Origin: DATACQ01 sp036555515 | GTDB taxonomy: Bacteria; Desulfobacterota; Binatia; UBA9968 | Assembly (NCBI GenBank): GCA_036555515.1 | Contig: DATBLC010000023.1 | Coordinates: 22,509-86,508 of the forward strand | Direction: 5' to 3' | Length of the DNA: 64,000 nt | Shown here: one piece after another, positions 1-8,825 of the stretch | How the letters are laid out: each line of letters starts with the position of its first letter | Numbering within the stretch: position 1 is the first letter of the stretch | The notes under the pieces: generated by a model | What the model was told of the DNA's origin: nothing | What the model saw: only the letters and a program-made list of their open reading frames with translations | Databases searched by the model: none | Position numbers and translations under genes: made by a program

Positions 1-2
1 TA

Positions 3-92
3 CTCGCACAAAAGGCCGAATACAACAAGCTCTATGCGCTGCAGTTCGCGGAAAGCAGTGAAGAACGGAACGTTGGCAAACTGCTTCACTAA
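3..92 (+). CDS. C-terminal end of an ABC transporter (MsbA-like), 5' part outside window
   Basis: The reading frame is open from the window edge and stops with TAA at 90-92. The 29 visible residues include LAQKAEYNKLYALQF, which resembles the extreme C-terminus of MsbA-type lipid A/lipopolysaccharide exporters, where a 'LL...GEY..LY..QF' tail follows the ATP-binding domain. No catalytic motif lies inside the window, so the assignment rests on this short tail and on the glycosyltransferase genes that follow on the same strand. An MsbA homologue at the head of an LPS-core cluster is common. Other fused permease-ATPase exporters have similar tails. Confidence 0.5.
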   Translation, partial: LAQKAEYNKLYALQFAESSEERNVGKLLH

Positions 93-188
93 GCGCAAGA
101 CCTTCGTTGCGCTCTAAGTGCCCATCGCGCCAAGAAAGCTTTCCGTTAAGAAAATGGCGAATCGCTAACGTTCATTGGGCCAAATTTA

Positions 189-1070
189 ATGCCGCTTGGA
201 ATTTCAGTCGTCATACCGACCTACAATAATGCCCCGCTGCTGCGGGAGACCCTTGATAGCGTATTAAGGCAAAGTTGTAAGGATTTCGAGCTCATCGTCG
301 TCGACGATGGGTCAACGGACGGCACCGCAGAAATCGTCAAAACCGATTATCCACAAGCGCGGTACTTATTTCAGGCGAATCGTGGTCCGGCAGCTGCGCG
401 GAATGAAGGGGTGCGTTTGGCTCAAAGCGAGTATATTGCCTTCTGTGATCACGACGATGTGTGGAACGAGCGGCATCTGGAGGTGTTGTTACAAAGCTTT
501 TCATCCCACCCTGCCAGCGCGCTGGCGTTTAACAATGCGGAGTATTTTGGAGAGGGCGTGCAAGATTCCAAATTGCATTTGGAACACTTTAAGGCAACGG
601 CGTTGATGGCTGGAATTGTAAGCCCGAGGGTTCTTCTCTGGGACTATCCGGTGGCTTCTATGTCGGTCGTGATGGTGAAGAAAGAGGTTTTTCAAGAGCT
701 CAACGGTCTAAGCGAGAACGTCGGTGCACTGGATGATTTACATTTTTATCTCCGAGTCGCGGCTCACTATGGTGTTCGCTACGTAAATTACGTTGGCTGT
801 AAGAAGAGAGTAACCGGCACCAACCTATCGAAGATGATCAACATCAAAGAGATCAACGTGTGCTACTTGGAAGACCTTTGGACAAACCATCCGGAAGTGA
901 TTCGGGCGATCGGCCCGCTCAGATATCGTCTACGGCTTGCCAGGAAGTATTTTAAGCTTGGGCGATATTACCTGCAGAAAAATGAGCCTAGTTCAGCCAA
1001 GCGTATGTTCTGGAAGGCTTATAGAGCCAATTTTGTTAACCTGCGCTACCTTTGGCGTGCCATGCTATAG
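189..1070 (+). CDS. Family 2 glycosyltransferase
   Basis: This 293-residue protein probably transfers a sugar from a nucleotide donor to a surface polysaccharide or LPS-core acceptor at the cytoplasmic face of the inner membrane. The GT-A fold signature opens the protein (SVVIPTYNNAPLLRETLDSV), followed by VVDDGSTDGT near residue 40 and the metal-binding acidic cluster CDHDDVW near residue 88. The C-terminal 50 residues are basic and helical, and similar tails occur in the neighbours at 2685 and 4760, so these genes look like paralogues. No strong ribosome binding site precedes the ATG. Sugar specificity cannot be read from the sequence. Confidence 0.85.
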   Translation: MPLGISVVIPTYNNAPLLRETLDSVLRQSCKDFELIVVDDGSTDGTAEIVKTDYPQARYLFQANRGPAAARNEGVRLAQSEYIAFCDHDDVWNERHLEVLLQSFSSHPASALAFNNAEYFGEGVQDSKLHLEHFKATALMAGIVSPRVLLWDYPVASMSVVMVKKEVFQELNGLSENVGALDDLHFYLRVAAHYGVRYVNYVGCKKRVTGTNLSKMINIKEINVCYLEDLWTNHPEVIRAIGPLRYRLRLARKYFKLGRYYLQKNEPSSAKRMFWKAYRANFVNLRYLWRAML

Positions 1071-1099
1071 GCGGGGTTGCGCAGGAATCACGCTGCTAC

Positions 1100-2641
1100 A
1101 TGCCGATCGAAATCGAAATTGTTGTTCCTTACGATGACCCGAAAGTCCTGCGAAAGTGGTTTCTTCGGTCATCAGATCTTGACCAGGCCAAATTATTCCT
1201 GATCGAAAACGAAAAGAATCGGCTTGCAGTCCCGAGCATTTTTAACAATCATCGACGTACTTCGAAAGCGGAATGGATTATTTTCTGCGACCAGAATTTC
1301 GTCGTTCATGAAAATGGCTGGCTTAATAGGATCCGGTCGTTAGAGCCCATCGGTTGTTATGGTCCCATCGGAATAGACGCTAGGGGTAATTTCCTCGGTC
1401 AAGTGAGTTGGTCTAATGGCAAGGTCGTTGGACAGTCGGTAGCGTTGGCCGAGGTGAGCGCTCTGGACGAGATGTGCATCATTCTTCCGCGGTCCACGTA
1501 TGAGCAAGTAGAATTCGATGAAAGTTTAGAGTTCGACTTTTATGTGGCTGACTATTGCATACAGGCGAGGAATTTAGGCTACGGATCTCGAATACTAAAC
1601 TTAAAATGCCAACATGGGTTTCGAGCGCTCATGCGGGATACAGAGTCGGCTAAATATTTGAACGCCAAGCACCTGTTCCTCGAAAAATACCGGAATCTAA
1701 GACCCCTGTTGACTACGACTTTCCAACTCTGGCCCAGGCGGTGGTGTCCACCAGAGAACAGTCCTGCGCTTAGGGTGGAGCTTGAATTGATCGGCAACGG
1801 GAAAAGAGTACTTGAGGTTGGCCCTGGCGGTGGACACATGACCGAAGCTCTGTCAGAAAAGGGTTGTAGCGTGACGTGTATTGAAATTGACCCGGAATTG
1901 TCCGAGCGCGCAAGGCCTTTTTGCCAGAAAATCTTTATTGGTGATATTGAGCAGATCGAGCTCGACGATAAAATCGGGGGTCAGTTGTTCGATGTCATCC
2001 TGCTGGGTGATGTTCTCGAGCATTTAAAGGATCCCGATAAGGTGTTGCGCGACTTTCGAAAATTCCTGAGGCCTGCTGGATTTTTGGTGGTATCGCTGCC
2101 GAACGTGGCTCATGCCAGTATTCGACTGGCTCTTCTCAACGGCGGCTTCCCCTACGGCGCTGAGGGACTCTTGGATCGAACCCATTTGCGGTTTTTTACG
2201 CTGAAGAACATCGTCGCTCTTTTTCAGGAGACGGATTACAAGATCGTTGATCTGCGACGAATGGAGTTGGGATTCTTTGACACAGAAATCCCGGTCGACC
2301 CGTTGAACGCCCCACTGTCGGTTCTGAAGAGACTTTTACGTGATCCAGAGGTAAAGACTTATCAGTACGTATTTAGAGCGGTTTTAGGAGATAACTCCGC
2401 AGAGGACGGCCACGCTAGCTGGACCGAAGGCCTTTCTCATCTCCAGTGGCGACCCCGAAAAGAGAGAAATAGGCTGGCATCTGAGTATCGGAGGCGAGGA
2501 ATCAGGTTTTACCGATCGAATCGCCTGCCAGAGGCAAGGTCCATGTTGCGCCGAAGTTTGCTGATAAAGTTCCGCGTCAAAACACTAGCGTTCCTGATCG
2601 CGTCGACCTTCGGTATAAGGGGTGTTCATTGGGGCGAATAG
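1100..2641 (+). CDS. Glycosyltransferase-like domain fused to a SAM-dependent methyltransferase
   Basis: The first ~200 residues look like a degenerate GT-A glycosyltransferase: IVVPYDDP at the start, and IIFCDQNFVVHENGW where an active enzyme would carry DxD. From about residue 240 a class I methyltransferase follows, with motif I VLEVGPGGGHMTEAL, acidic strand-2 end CIEIDPEL, and LLGDVLEHLKDPDKVL as motif II/III. The role may be methylation of a glycan or lipid-linked sugar made by the surrounding glycosyltransferases. A longer frame begins at 1052 and would overlap the upstream gene by 19 bp, but it has no ribosome binding site. The ATG at 1100 has AGGAA 12 bases upstream and gives 513 residues. 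Confidence 0.75.
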   Translation: MPIEIEIVVPYDDPKVLRKWFLRSSDLDQAKLFLIENEKNRLAVPSIFNNHRRTSKAEWIIFCDQNFVVHENGWLNRIRSLEPIGCYGPIGIDARGNFLGQVSWSNGKVVGQSVALAEVSALDEMCIILPRSTYEQVEFDESLEFDFYVADYCIQARNLGYGSRILNLKCQHGFRALMRDTESAKYLNAKHLFLEKYRNLRPLLTTTFQLWPRRWCPPENSPALRVELELIGNGKRVLEVGPGGGHMTEALSEKGCSVTCIEIDPELSERARPFCQKIFIGDIEQIELDDKIGGQLFDVILLGDVLEHLKDPDKVLRDFRKFLRPAGFLVVSLPNVAHASIRLALLNGGFPYGAEGLLDRTHLRFFTLKNIVALFQETDYKIVDLRRMELGFFDTEIPVDPLNAPLSVLKRLLRDPEVKTYQYVFRAVLGDNSAEDGHASWTEGLSHLQWRPRKERNRLASEYRRRGIRFYRSNRLPEARSMLRRSLLIKFRVKTLAFLIASTFGIRGVHWGE

Positions 2642-2684
2642 GAGCCGCATGGATCATATCTAGAACCGCGATTAAGGTGTAAAT

Positions 2685-3599
2685 ATGCCGAAGATATCAA
2701 CGATTGTGCCCCTCTATAACGGGGAGCGGTTCATTCGGGATGCTATAGAAAGTGTTCTTTGCCAAACGTTCCAGGATTTCGAGGTGATAGTGGTCGACGA
2801 CGGATCCACGGATCGGGGTAAAGATATCGTCTTGGCTATTGATGGTCCCGTTAAGTACCTCCAGCAGGAAAACTGTGGCACCGCCGTGGCTCGAAATCGC
2901 GGCTTTCTAGCATCTCGCGGCGAATTTATAGCCTTCCTGGATCAGGATGATCGCTGGTACCCTCGAAAGCTGGAAATCCAAACGAGTCTATTAGGTAGCA
3001 ATTCCGAATTGGGAACGGTCTACAGTGATGTAGATTTAATAGATGAGCTCGGCAATGTGTTGGAGCACGAGTACCTAAAAAATAGGAGGCTGCCAGACAG
3101 TGAGAGCGAATTTCTGAGTGTGTTTCCAAAATTTCCTCAACCTCACCCGTACCCTTCTACCATCCTAATGCGCCGGCAAGTTTTTTCAGAATCCGGAATG
3201 TTCGATCCTTTTTTCAAAGAAAACTGCCATGAAGATACAGAGCTGTGGTTCAGGATCGTTGGAAGAAAACTCGGCGGATTTTATTTTCATCCCGAGTCTC
3301 TCGTGCAACGCCGGTGTCACGCGTTTCAAGGAGGGCAAAATCAAAAGGCGTGGGATGAGAACTGGCTTATTTGCCTGCAGAAGCTCGTAGAGCTATATAG
3401 TGCCGAGCCGTTGAAAAACGCGCACATCAAATACCTCATAAAAAAACTTGCACGAATGTTATCCCGTCAAGGAAAAGTGCTCGTTAGTGAAGGTGATATT
3501 GAAGAAGGTAGAATGTATCTCAAAAAATCGTTTGAGTTGTATCCGCTTTACTGGAAGAATTTGGGACGAATAGTGCGTTCCTATCTTCGGGTGGGGTGA
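2685..3599 (+). CDS. Family 2 glycosyltransferase
   Basis: This 304-residue GT-A enzyme begins at an ATG preceded by AAGGTG. It carries STIVPLYNGERFIRDAIESV, VVDDGSTDRG near residue 40 and the catalytic/metal cluster FLDQDDRWYPRK near residue 90. HEDTELWFR near residue 180 is the usual acceptor-side acidic motif (ED) of family 2 enzymes. It lies 43 bp after the fusion gene on the same strand and is probably co-transcribed with it. Its closest visible relatives are the genes at 189 and 4760. Donor and acceptor are unknown. Confidence 0.85.
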   Translation: MPKISTIVPLYNGERFIRDAIESVLCQTFQDFEVIVVDDGSTDRGKDIVLAIDGPVKYLQQENCGTAVARNRGFLASRGEFIAFLDQDDRWYPRKLEIQTSLLGSNSELGTVYSDVDLIDELGNVLEHEYLKNRRLPDSESEFLSVFPKFPQPHPYPSTILMRRQVFSESGMFDPFFKENCHEDTELWFRIVGRKLGGFYFHPESLVQRRCHAFQGGQNQKAWDENWLICLQKLVELYSAEPLKNAHIKYLIKKLARMLSRQGKVLVSEGDIEEGRMYLKKSFELYPLYWKNLGRIVRSYLRVG

Positions 3600-3839
3600 T
3601 GGTCCTATTCCAAATGCGTCGTTTTCCGCTTTTCCCCTCGAAAGGGACACGTAAGAGCCGTTCCCAGGCGGTCCCTTGGCCCCTAACCGCGATATGATTG
3701 TGAACACAGCGAACGCGCTGGTCGAGTGGGAATGCGTATGTCAGGTAATAGCTGCGTTCTATGTGGCCTTCACAAAGGGACGGGCCGTCGCGGGATGTCC
3801 ATTCGTCGAGGGACTGGGCCGACCTAATCTTGATTGTCT

Positions 3840-4742
3840 ATGCAAATTGGCGTCATAATTTCGACTCGCAACCGTAGGCATAGTTTAAGAGCGCTTTTAG
3901 AGACTCTCGATGCGGCTAAAAGTCCTGATGGTGCTACGGTGCACATCTTTGTCGTCGACAATGGTTCGACCGACAGCACCGGCGAAATGTTACGGGAATA
4001 TGTAGAACGCAACGGACGGTATCCACTAACTGTTTTGGAGCAACCGACTCCTGGCAAAGCTAGAGCGCTAAATCAAGGACTGGCTTCAGCGCAGAGTGAT
4101 TTGACGATTGTGTTAGATGATGACGTTACAGTCGATGAATTGTGTTTGGTGAAACACTTCGAAGCGTATCAACACAGCGAATTTGCTGCCATCCAGGGGA
4201 GGGTTGTACCAGGAAAAGATGCCCAGGGCCAAACCGCCGACCCAAAGCGGTTGCGGGAATATAATATTCCCATCATCGATTATGGCGGCGATATCCGCGA
4301 AATCCGGGGCTTGACCGGTACCAACATGTCCTTCAAACGCGAGGTGTTCAAGAAGATCGGGTTCTTCGATACCCGCCTTGGTCCCGGCGCTTCTGGCTTC
4401 AGTGAAGACACGGAGTTTTCCATGCGGATCCGAAGAGCCGGATTTAAAATCGGCTACACGCCGCACGCGGTGGTCTATCACGAGCTCAATCCTGCGCGTT
4501 ACGGGAGAGCGTATAACCGGGATGTCGAATATCGAAAAGGCGTCAGTCGAAGCATCTACCGGCATGACTCGATCCTGTTCCGCGTGATTCCCGATATGTT
4601 CTTCAATTGTCTTCGCTATGGAATTTACAGAATTTTTGGATTAAGCGAGAAGGCTTACAAAACCGAAGGCCGGATCATGAAGTGTTGGGGCTACCTCGTG
4701 GGAAAAGTGCAGCACCAAGCGAAGTCGAAGTCGACGGCCTGA
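3840..4742 (+). CDS. Family 2 glycosyltransferase
   Basis: The protein has 300 residues from the ATG at 3840; a TTG two codons upstream is also possible and there is no clear ribosome binding site. The GT-A signature runs IGVIISTRNRRHSLRALLET, VVDNGSTDST and LDDDVTVDE (DxD-type cluster). A conserved GASGFSEDTEFSMRIRRAG segment near residue 185 contains the acceptor-site ED pair. It belongs to the rhamnosyl/galactosyl-type family 2 group, but no sugar can be assigned. About 240 bp without a gene separates it from the preceding glycosyltransferase; that gap shows no obvious promoter or terminator. Confidence 0.82.
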   Translation: MQIGVIISTRNRRHSLRALLETLDAAKSPDGATVHIFVVDNGSTDSTGEMLREYVERNGRYPLTVLEQPTPGKARALNQGLASAQSDLTIVLDDDVTVDELCLVKHFEAYQHSEFAAIQGRVVPGKDAQGQTADPKRLREYNIPIIDYGGDIREIRGLTGTNMSFKREVFKKIGFFDTRLGPGASGFSEDTEFSMRIRRAGFKIGYTPHAVVYHELNPARYGRAYNRDVEYRKGVSRSIYRHDSILFRVIPDMFFNCLRYGIYRIFGLSEKAYKTEGRIMKCWGYLVGKVQHQAKSKSTA

Positions 4743-4759
4743 GTCCAGAGAGTCAAACC

Positions 4760-5665
4760 GTGTCCAGTCCGCCCGCGGTATCGGTCGTCATCGCCACCTA
4801 TAATCGAGCCAATTATCTTCGGGAGACCATCGACAGCGTTCTCGGCCAGAGATTCCAGGATTTCGAGCTCATCGTCGTTGACGACGGTTCGACGGACGAG
4901 ACGCAGCAGGTCGTAGCGCCCTATGGGACGCGTGTCCAGTATGTTTACCAGGAAAACCGCGGACCATCTGCCGCCCGTAACCTTGGCGTACGTTACGCCA
5001 GGGGTTCGTGGATTTCTATTCAAGACTCGGACGATATATGCGCGCCGAATCACCTGGCGAGCTTGTACGGTTATGCTCAAAGCCACCCCGATTACGGGAT
5101 GGTGTTTGCCAATGGCGCTTATCTCGGCGGCCCCGCACACAACCGCGAAACCATCATCCCGGCGCCGAAATCACGCCGGTTGGCGGAGCGGGGCGTTCGG
5201 CTCGATGACCTTTTCAATAAGAGCATCGTTCGGCTCCAGGCGGCCTTGATTTCGAAAGCTCGTTACGTTGAGTTAGGCGGACATGACGAGAGTCTGAGGA
5301 TTTCGATGGATCTGGATTTGTCGTTTAGGATTTTCAATCGCTTCCCAGTGGCGTACCTGGACGAGGTGGTGTTTTTTTATCGGAAGCACGAAGGCAATAC
5401 CAGCGGCAATCAAGAATTGCGATTATCGGAAAACATCCGAGTTATCCGGAAACTCGTGGCCGAGAACCCGCAAACCGAGGCGACGCTTGGCAGCCGCCGC
5501 ATAGCGGCGCGACTCGCATACCGGTATTACCGTCTGGCCAAAGGCCGGTGGAAACAAGGACGCGGCGCGGAAGCCAAGCAGGCCATCGGCGAAGCTAGGT
5601 CACTCTGTCCGTGGTCGCTAAAATATCGCCTCTACCAATTGTGCTGGGGCTGCCTTTCAAGCTAG
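4760..5665 (+). CDS. Family 2 glycosyltransferase (GTG start)
   Basis: The longest frame starts at 4607, inside the previous gene, but its first 50 residues look non-native. The GTG at 4760 places the GT-A fold at the N-terminus (VSSPPAVSVVIATYNRANYL), 17 bp after the upstream stop, with an AGAG sequence before it. This gives 301 residues. VVDDGSTDET is near residue 45, and IQDSDDIC supplies the acidic metal site. The basic C-terminal helix resembles those of the proteins at 189 and 2685. It is the fourth family 2 enzyme in this run, which fits stepwise assembly of a heteropolysaccharide or LPS outer core. Confidence 0.8.
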   Translation: MSSPPAVSVVIATYNRANYLRETIDSVLGQRFQDFELIVVDDGSTDETQQVVAPYGTRVQYVYQENRGPSAARNLGVRYARGSWISIQDSDDICAPNHLASLYGYAQSHPDYGMVFANGAYLGGPAHNRETIIPAPKSRRLAERGVRLDDLFNKSIVRLQAALISKARYVELGGHDESLRISMDLDLSFRIFNRFPVAYLDEVVFFYRKHEGNTSGNQELRLSENIRVIRKLVAENPQTEATLGSRRIAARLAYRYYRLAKGRWKQGRGAEAKQAIGEARSLCPWSLKYRLYQLCWGCLSS

Positions 5666-5947
5666 AAGTAGTGTCGCCATGGAAGTCAGCATATTATTGC
5701 TACAAACGTTCGTCTCGAATCGTTGCGGCGTGTATTGACCGGTATTCGCTCCCGGCTCGCCCTGGATCTAACACGACGTCATAGTCGCTAATAATGCCGG
5801 AGACGGCGCCAAGGAGCAGGGAAGAAATAGATACCTGAAGGTTACGGCGGGCGGGTCATCGCCTAAGCGCCGATTTGCTCCACTTTTTAATTTCACCAAG
5901 CCGAGTATGATTTCTGAGCTGTAGCTGGCGAAGCGGCAAGCTTCATT

Positions 5948-6739
5948 ATGGAAATAGGAAAAGAGACGGTGTCCGCCATCGTGGTCTGTTTCAACGAAGA
6001 GGACAATATCGGCGATTGCCTGGAAAGCCTGCGCTGGTGCGATGAGATCGTCGTCGTCGATGCTTTCAGCACGGATCGAACCGCGGAGATCTGCCGCCGC
6101 TATACGGACAGATTTATTCAGCGCGAATGGGCGGGTTACCGCGAGCAAAAGGCGTTCGCCCATTCCCAGGCAAAGATGGATTGGGTCCTGCTCGTTGACT
6201 CGGATGAGCGGGTGACGCCGGAATTGCGCGACGAGATTCAACAAGCGTTGGCCAGCGACAGTGGGGCTTTTGCCGGCTATGCGGTGCCGCGGCTGGTCAA
6301 GTATTTGGGGCGGTGGTGGTGGCGCGGCGGTTGGTATCCCGACTACGATATCCGGTTATTTCGGCGGCAAAGAGCGACGTGGGGCGGCTCGGACCCTCAT
6401 GAAAAAATCCTGGTGGATGGCAAAGTACGCCGTCTTGAGAATTGTCTGCATCATTTTTCCTACCGCGACATCGAAGATCACGTTCAGCGCATCAATCGAT
6501 TCACCTCGATTTCGTCGCGAGAGCTAAAAAAGGAAGGGGGCCGCTGGCGTCTCAGGGATGCGTTGTTCCGTCCGCCCGCGCGCTTTTTTCGCTCTTATAT
6601 TTTGAAGCGCGGCTTCACGGAAGGCTTCGCCGGATTTTACGTCGCGGTGGCGGCGGCGGTTTATGTTTTTCTCAAGTATGCTAAGCTTTGGGAATTAGAG
6701 CTGGAGGACGAGGACGACGTTGGGCGCAAGCGGTCATAA
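5948..6739 (+). CDS. WaaE/KdtX-type LPS-core glycosyltransferase
   Basis: This 263-residue protein has the short GT2 layout of the WaaE (KdtX) beta-1,4-glucosyltransferase family, which modifies heptose in the LPS inner core. The N-terminus reads SAIVVCFNEEDNIGDCLESL, followed by WCDEIVVVDAFSTDRT and LLVDSDERVTPEL, all typical of that family. The C-terminus carries a hydrophobic stretch (residues ~225-250, FYVAVAAAVYVFLKYAK) that probably anchors it to the inner membrane. It overlaps the next glycosyltransferase by about 20 bp, so the two are likely translated together. The preceding 280 bp (5666-5947) holds no gene that I can support. Confidence 0.8.
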   Translation: MEIGKETVSAIVVCFNEEDNIGDCLESLRWCDEIVVVDAFSTDRTAEICRRYTDRFIQREWAGYREQKAFAHSQAKMDWVLLVDSDERVTPELRDEIQQALASDSGAFAGYAVPRLVKYLGRWWWRGGWYPDYDIRLFRRQRATWGGSDPHEKILVDGKVRRLENCLHHFSYRDIEDHVQRINRFTSISSRELKKEGGRWRLRDALFRPPARFFRSYILKRGFTEGFAGFYVAVAAAVYVFLKYAKLWELELEDEDDVGRKRS

Positions 6740-7823
6740 CCGCCTGCTGAAGATACTGCACATCGATCCTGAGCGCGATTGGGGCGGTGGGGAGGCGCAG
6801 GTGCTTGGGCTGTTGAATTATCTCGCCGCCAAGGGCCACCGCAACGACCTGCTCGCTTATCCGGACGGCAAATTGTGGACGCGCTGCCAAGGTTTAGATA
6901 TCAAGATCTTGCCGCTGGTGGCGCGCAACGACGTTGATTTGCGCTCCGTTTGGCGACTGCGCCGGCTTATTCGCCGTGAAAACTACGATATTGTACATCT
7001 GCATACGAAACGGGCCCATGCGCTATCGGCTTGGCTTCCCCATGGCCTAGGCGCGCCGAGATATGTCGTCACCCGGCGCATGGATTACCCGGAAAAACAC
7101 AACTACCGTACTCGTTATTTGTACAATCGCTGCGTCGACGGGGTTGTGGCGATTTCACGGCCTATCATCGATTTGCTCGTGGACGCCGGCGTCGACGCGG
7201 GGAAGATTCGGCTCATACGCAGCGGTATTGATGTCGCTCGATTCATCCCCGTCGCTGATAATGCCGGCCCGAAGCAAGTTTTGGCCATCGGCACGGTGGC
7301 CGTGTTACAGGAGCGTAAGGGGCACAGGTTTCTGCTGGAAGCCGTGGCTGAGCTGAAAGATCGCGGCGTGAAGCTAGTTTGTCGATTGGCTGGGACGGGA
7401 GCGGAGCGCGGAGAACTGGAGGAGATGGCGGCGCGGTTGGGGCTGGCGGAGGAGATAAGCTTCCTGGGGTTTGTCGCCGATATGCCGGCATTTTTGGCCG
7501 GCCTCGATATTTTCGTGCTGCCTTCGTTGAACGAAGGGCTCGGCGTGGCGGCGCTCGAAGCGATGGCCGCGGGGAAAGCGGTCGTGGCTAGCCGTGTCGG
7601 CGGTCTCACCGAGATGATTACCGACGGCCTTACGGGTTTGTTGGTGCCGCCGCGGGACAGTAAGGCGCTCAGCGACGCCATCGCCACATTGATCGCCGAC
7701 CCAAGCCGGGCGCGAGCCCTGGGACGGTCGGCCGCGGCGCATGTGCGCAGGCATTTCACCCTGGAACAGATGGCTGCTGGCAATGAAGATTACTATCACG
7801 AGTTGCTGGAAGATCGAGGGTGA
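6720..7823 (+). CDS. Family 4 (GT-B) glycosyltransferase
   Basis: A TTG start is inferred because GGAGG lies 12 bases upstream and the GT-B fold begins at once (LLKILHIDPERDWGGGEAQV). The 367-residue protein has two Rossmann-like halves. The N-terminal acceptor half contains HLHTKRAHALSAWL. The C-terminal nucleotide-sugar half contains FVLPSLNEGLGVAALEAMA near residue 265, which includes the E-x7-E motif of family 4 retaining enzymes. It sits between the WaaE-like gene and the heptose kinase gene, so an LPS heptosyl- or hexosyltransferase role is reasonable. Specificity is unknown. Confidence 0.85.
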   Translation: MGASGHNRLLKILHIDPERDWGGGEAQVLGLLNYLAAKGHRNDLLAYPDGKLWTRCQGLDIKILPLVARNDVDLRSVWRLRRLIRRENYDIVHLHTKRAHALSAWLPHGLGAPRYVVTRRMDYPEKHNYRTRYLYNRCVDGVVAISRPIIDLLVDAGVDAGKIRLIRSGIDVARFIPVADNAGPKQVLAIGTVAVLQERKGHRFLLEAVAELKDRGVKLVCRLAGTGAERGELEEMAARLGLAEEISFLGFVADMPAFLAGLDIFVLPSLNEGLGVAALEAMAAGKAVVASRVGGLTEMITDGLTGLLVPPRDSKALSDAIATLIADPSRARALGRSAAAHVRRHFTLEQMAAGNEDYYHELLEDRG

Positions 7824-7832
7824 TAGAATCCG

Positions 7833-8825
7833 ATGGCGGCGACAAGGCTGTTAGATGTCGTGGCGCAGTTTCCTAAAACCCGGCTCTTGGTGATCGGCGA
7901 CCTGATGCTGGACCGTTTCATTTGGGGCGATGTCGAACGGATTTCCCCGGAAGCGCCGGTGCCGGTGCTGCGGGTCTCGTCCGAGAGCTTTCGCCTGGGC
8001 GGCGCGGCCAACGTCATCCATAACATCCGCTCCCTGGGCGGGGAAGCGGTTGCGTGCGGCGTGATCGGCAGAGACGATGCGGGGAAAAAGGTCTTCAACG
8101 GCCTGCGCCGGCTGCGAGCCGCGACGTCGGGGGTGTTCACCGATGCGGATTATCAAACCATTCAAAAAACCCGCATCATCGCAAGCCCGCGCCACCAACA
8201 AATCGTCCGACTGGACTGGGAAAATCACGCGCGCATCCGCGACGCGACTTTGGCCAAGCTGCGCCGGTTTTTGCAAAAAGCCGCGAGCCGCTGCGATGGC
8301 GTCGTCATTTCCGACTACGGCAAGGGCGTGGTGCATCAAGAGCTACTGGCCGCGATGGCGGATCTGTCCGTCAAAAAACGCATGGTTTACGTGGTCGATC
8401 CCAAGAAAGAAAATTACCGCCTCTACCGTCACCCCACCCTCGTCACGCCTAATAAGAGTGAGGCCAGCGAGGCTTCGGGTATTGCGATTTGCGATGACAA
8501 GACGTTGCGCGCCGCGGGCAAAAAATTGCTGCGCATGTGGCGCGCCCATGCGGTCATGATTACCCGCGGCCCGGAGGGAGCAAGCCTGTTTCGCCCGGGC
8601 AATTCGGTGCGCAATTTTCCCACCGAGCCTCGCGATATTTTCGATGTCATCGGCGCTGGAGATACGGTGGTGGCGGTGTGCGCTTTGGCTCTCGCCGCCG
8701 GCGCCGGTTACGAGGATGCAGCGGTGTTGGCCAACCTCGCGGCGGGGTTGGTCGGCGAAGAGGTCGGCACGGTGGCAGTGGCGCGGCAAAAGCTCAGAGA
8801 GATTCTTAAGGAAAAGCAGCTATGA
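7833..8825 (+). CDS. rfaE1: D-glycero-beta-D-manno-heptose-7-phosphate kinase (RfaE domain I)
   Basis: This 330-residue PfkB-family kinase matches the N-terminal half of E. coli HldE (RfaE), which phosphorylates heptose 7-phosphate at C1 in ADP-heptose synthesis. It shows VIGDLMLDRFIWGDVERISP at the N-terminus, FRLGGAANVIHNI for sugar binding, and DVIGAGDTVVA near residue 275, with the catalytic Asp in the anion-hole motif. The adenylyltransferase half is not attached. A separate gene for it lies on the opposite strand at 12882-13352, so the pathway is split as in hldA/hldC systems. The gene overlaps yicC by 4 bp. Confidence 0.88.
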   Translation: MAATRLLDVVAQFPKTRLLVIGDLMLDRFIWGDVERISPEAPVPVLRVSSESFRLGGAANVIHNIRSLGGEAVACGVIGRDDAGKKVFNGLRRLRAATSGVFTDADYQTIQKTRIIASPRHQQIVRLDWENHARIRDATLAKLRRFLQKAASRCDGVVISDYGKGVVHQELLAAMADLSVKKRMVYVVDPKKENYRLYRHPTLVTPNKSEASEASGIAICDDKTLRAAGKKLLRMWRAHAVMITRGPEGASLFRPGNSVRNFPTEPRDIFDVIGAGDTVVAVCALALAAGAGYEDAAVLANLAAGLVGEEVGTVAVARQKLREILKEKQL

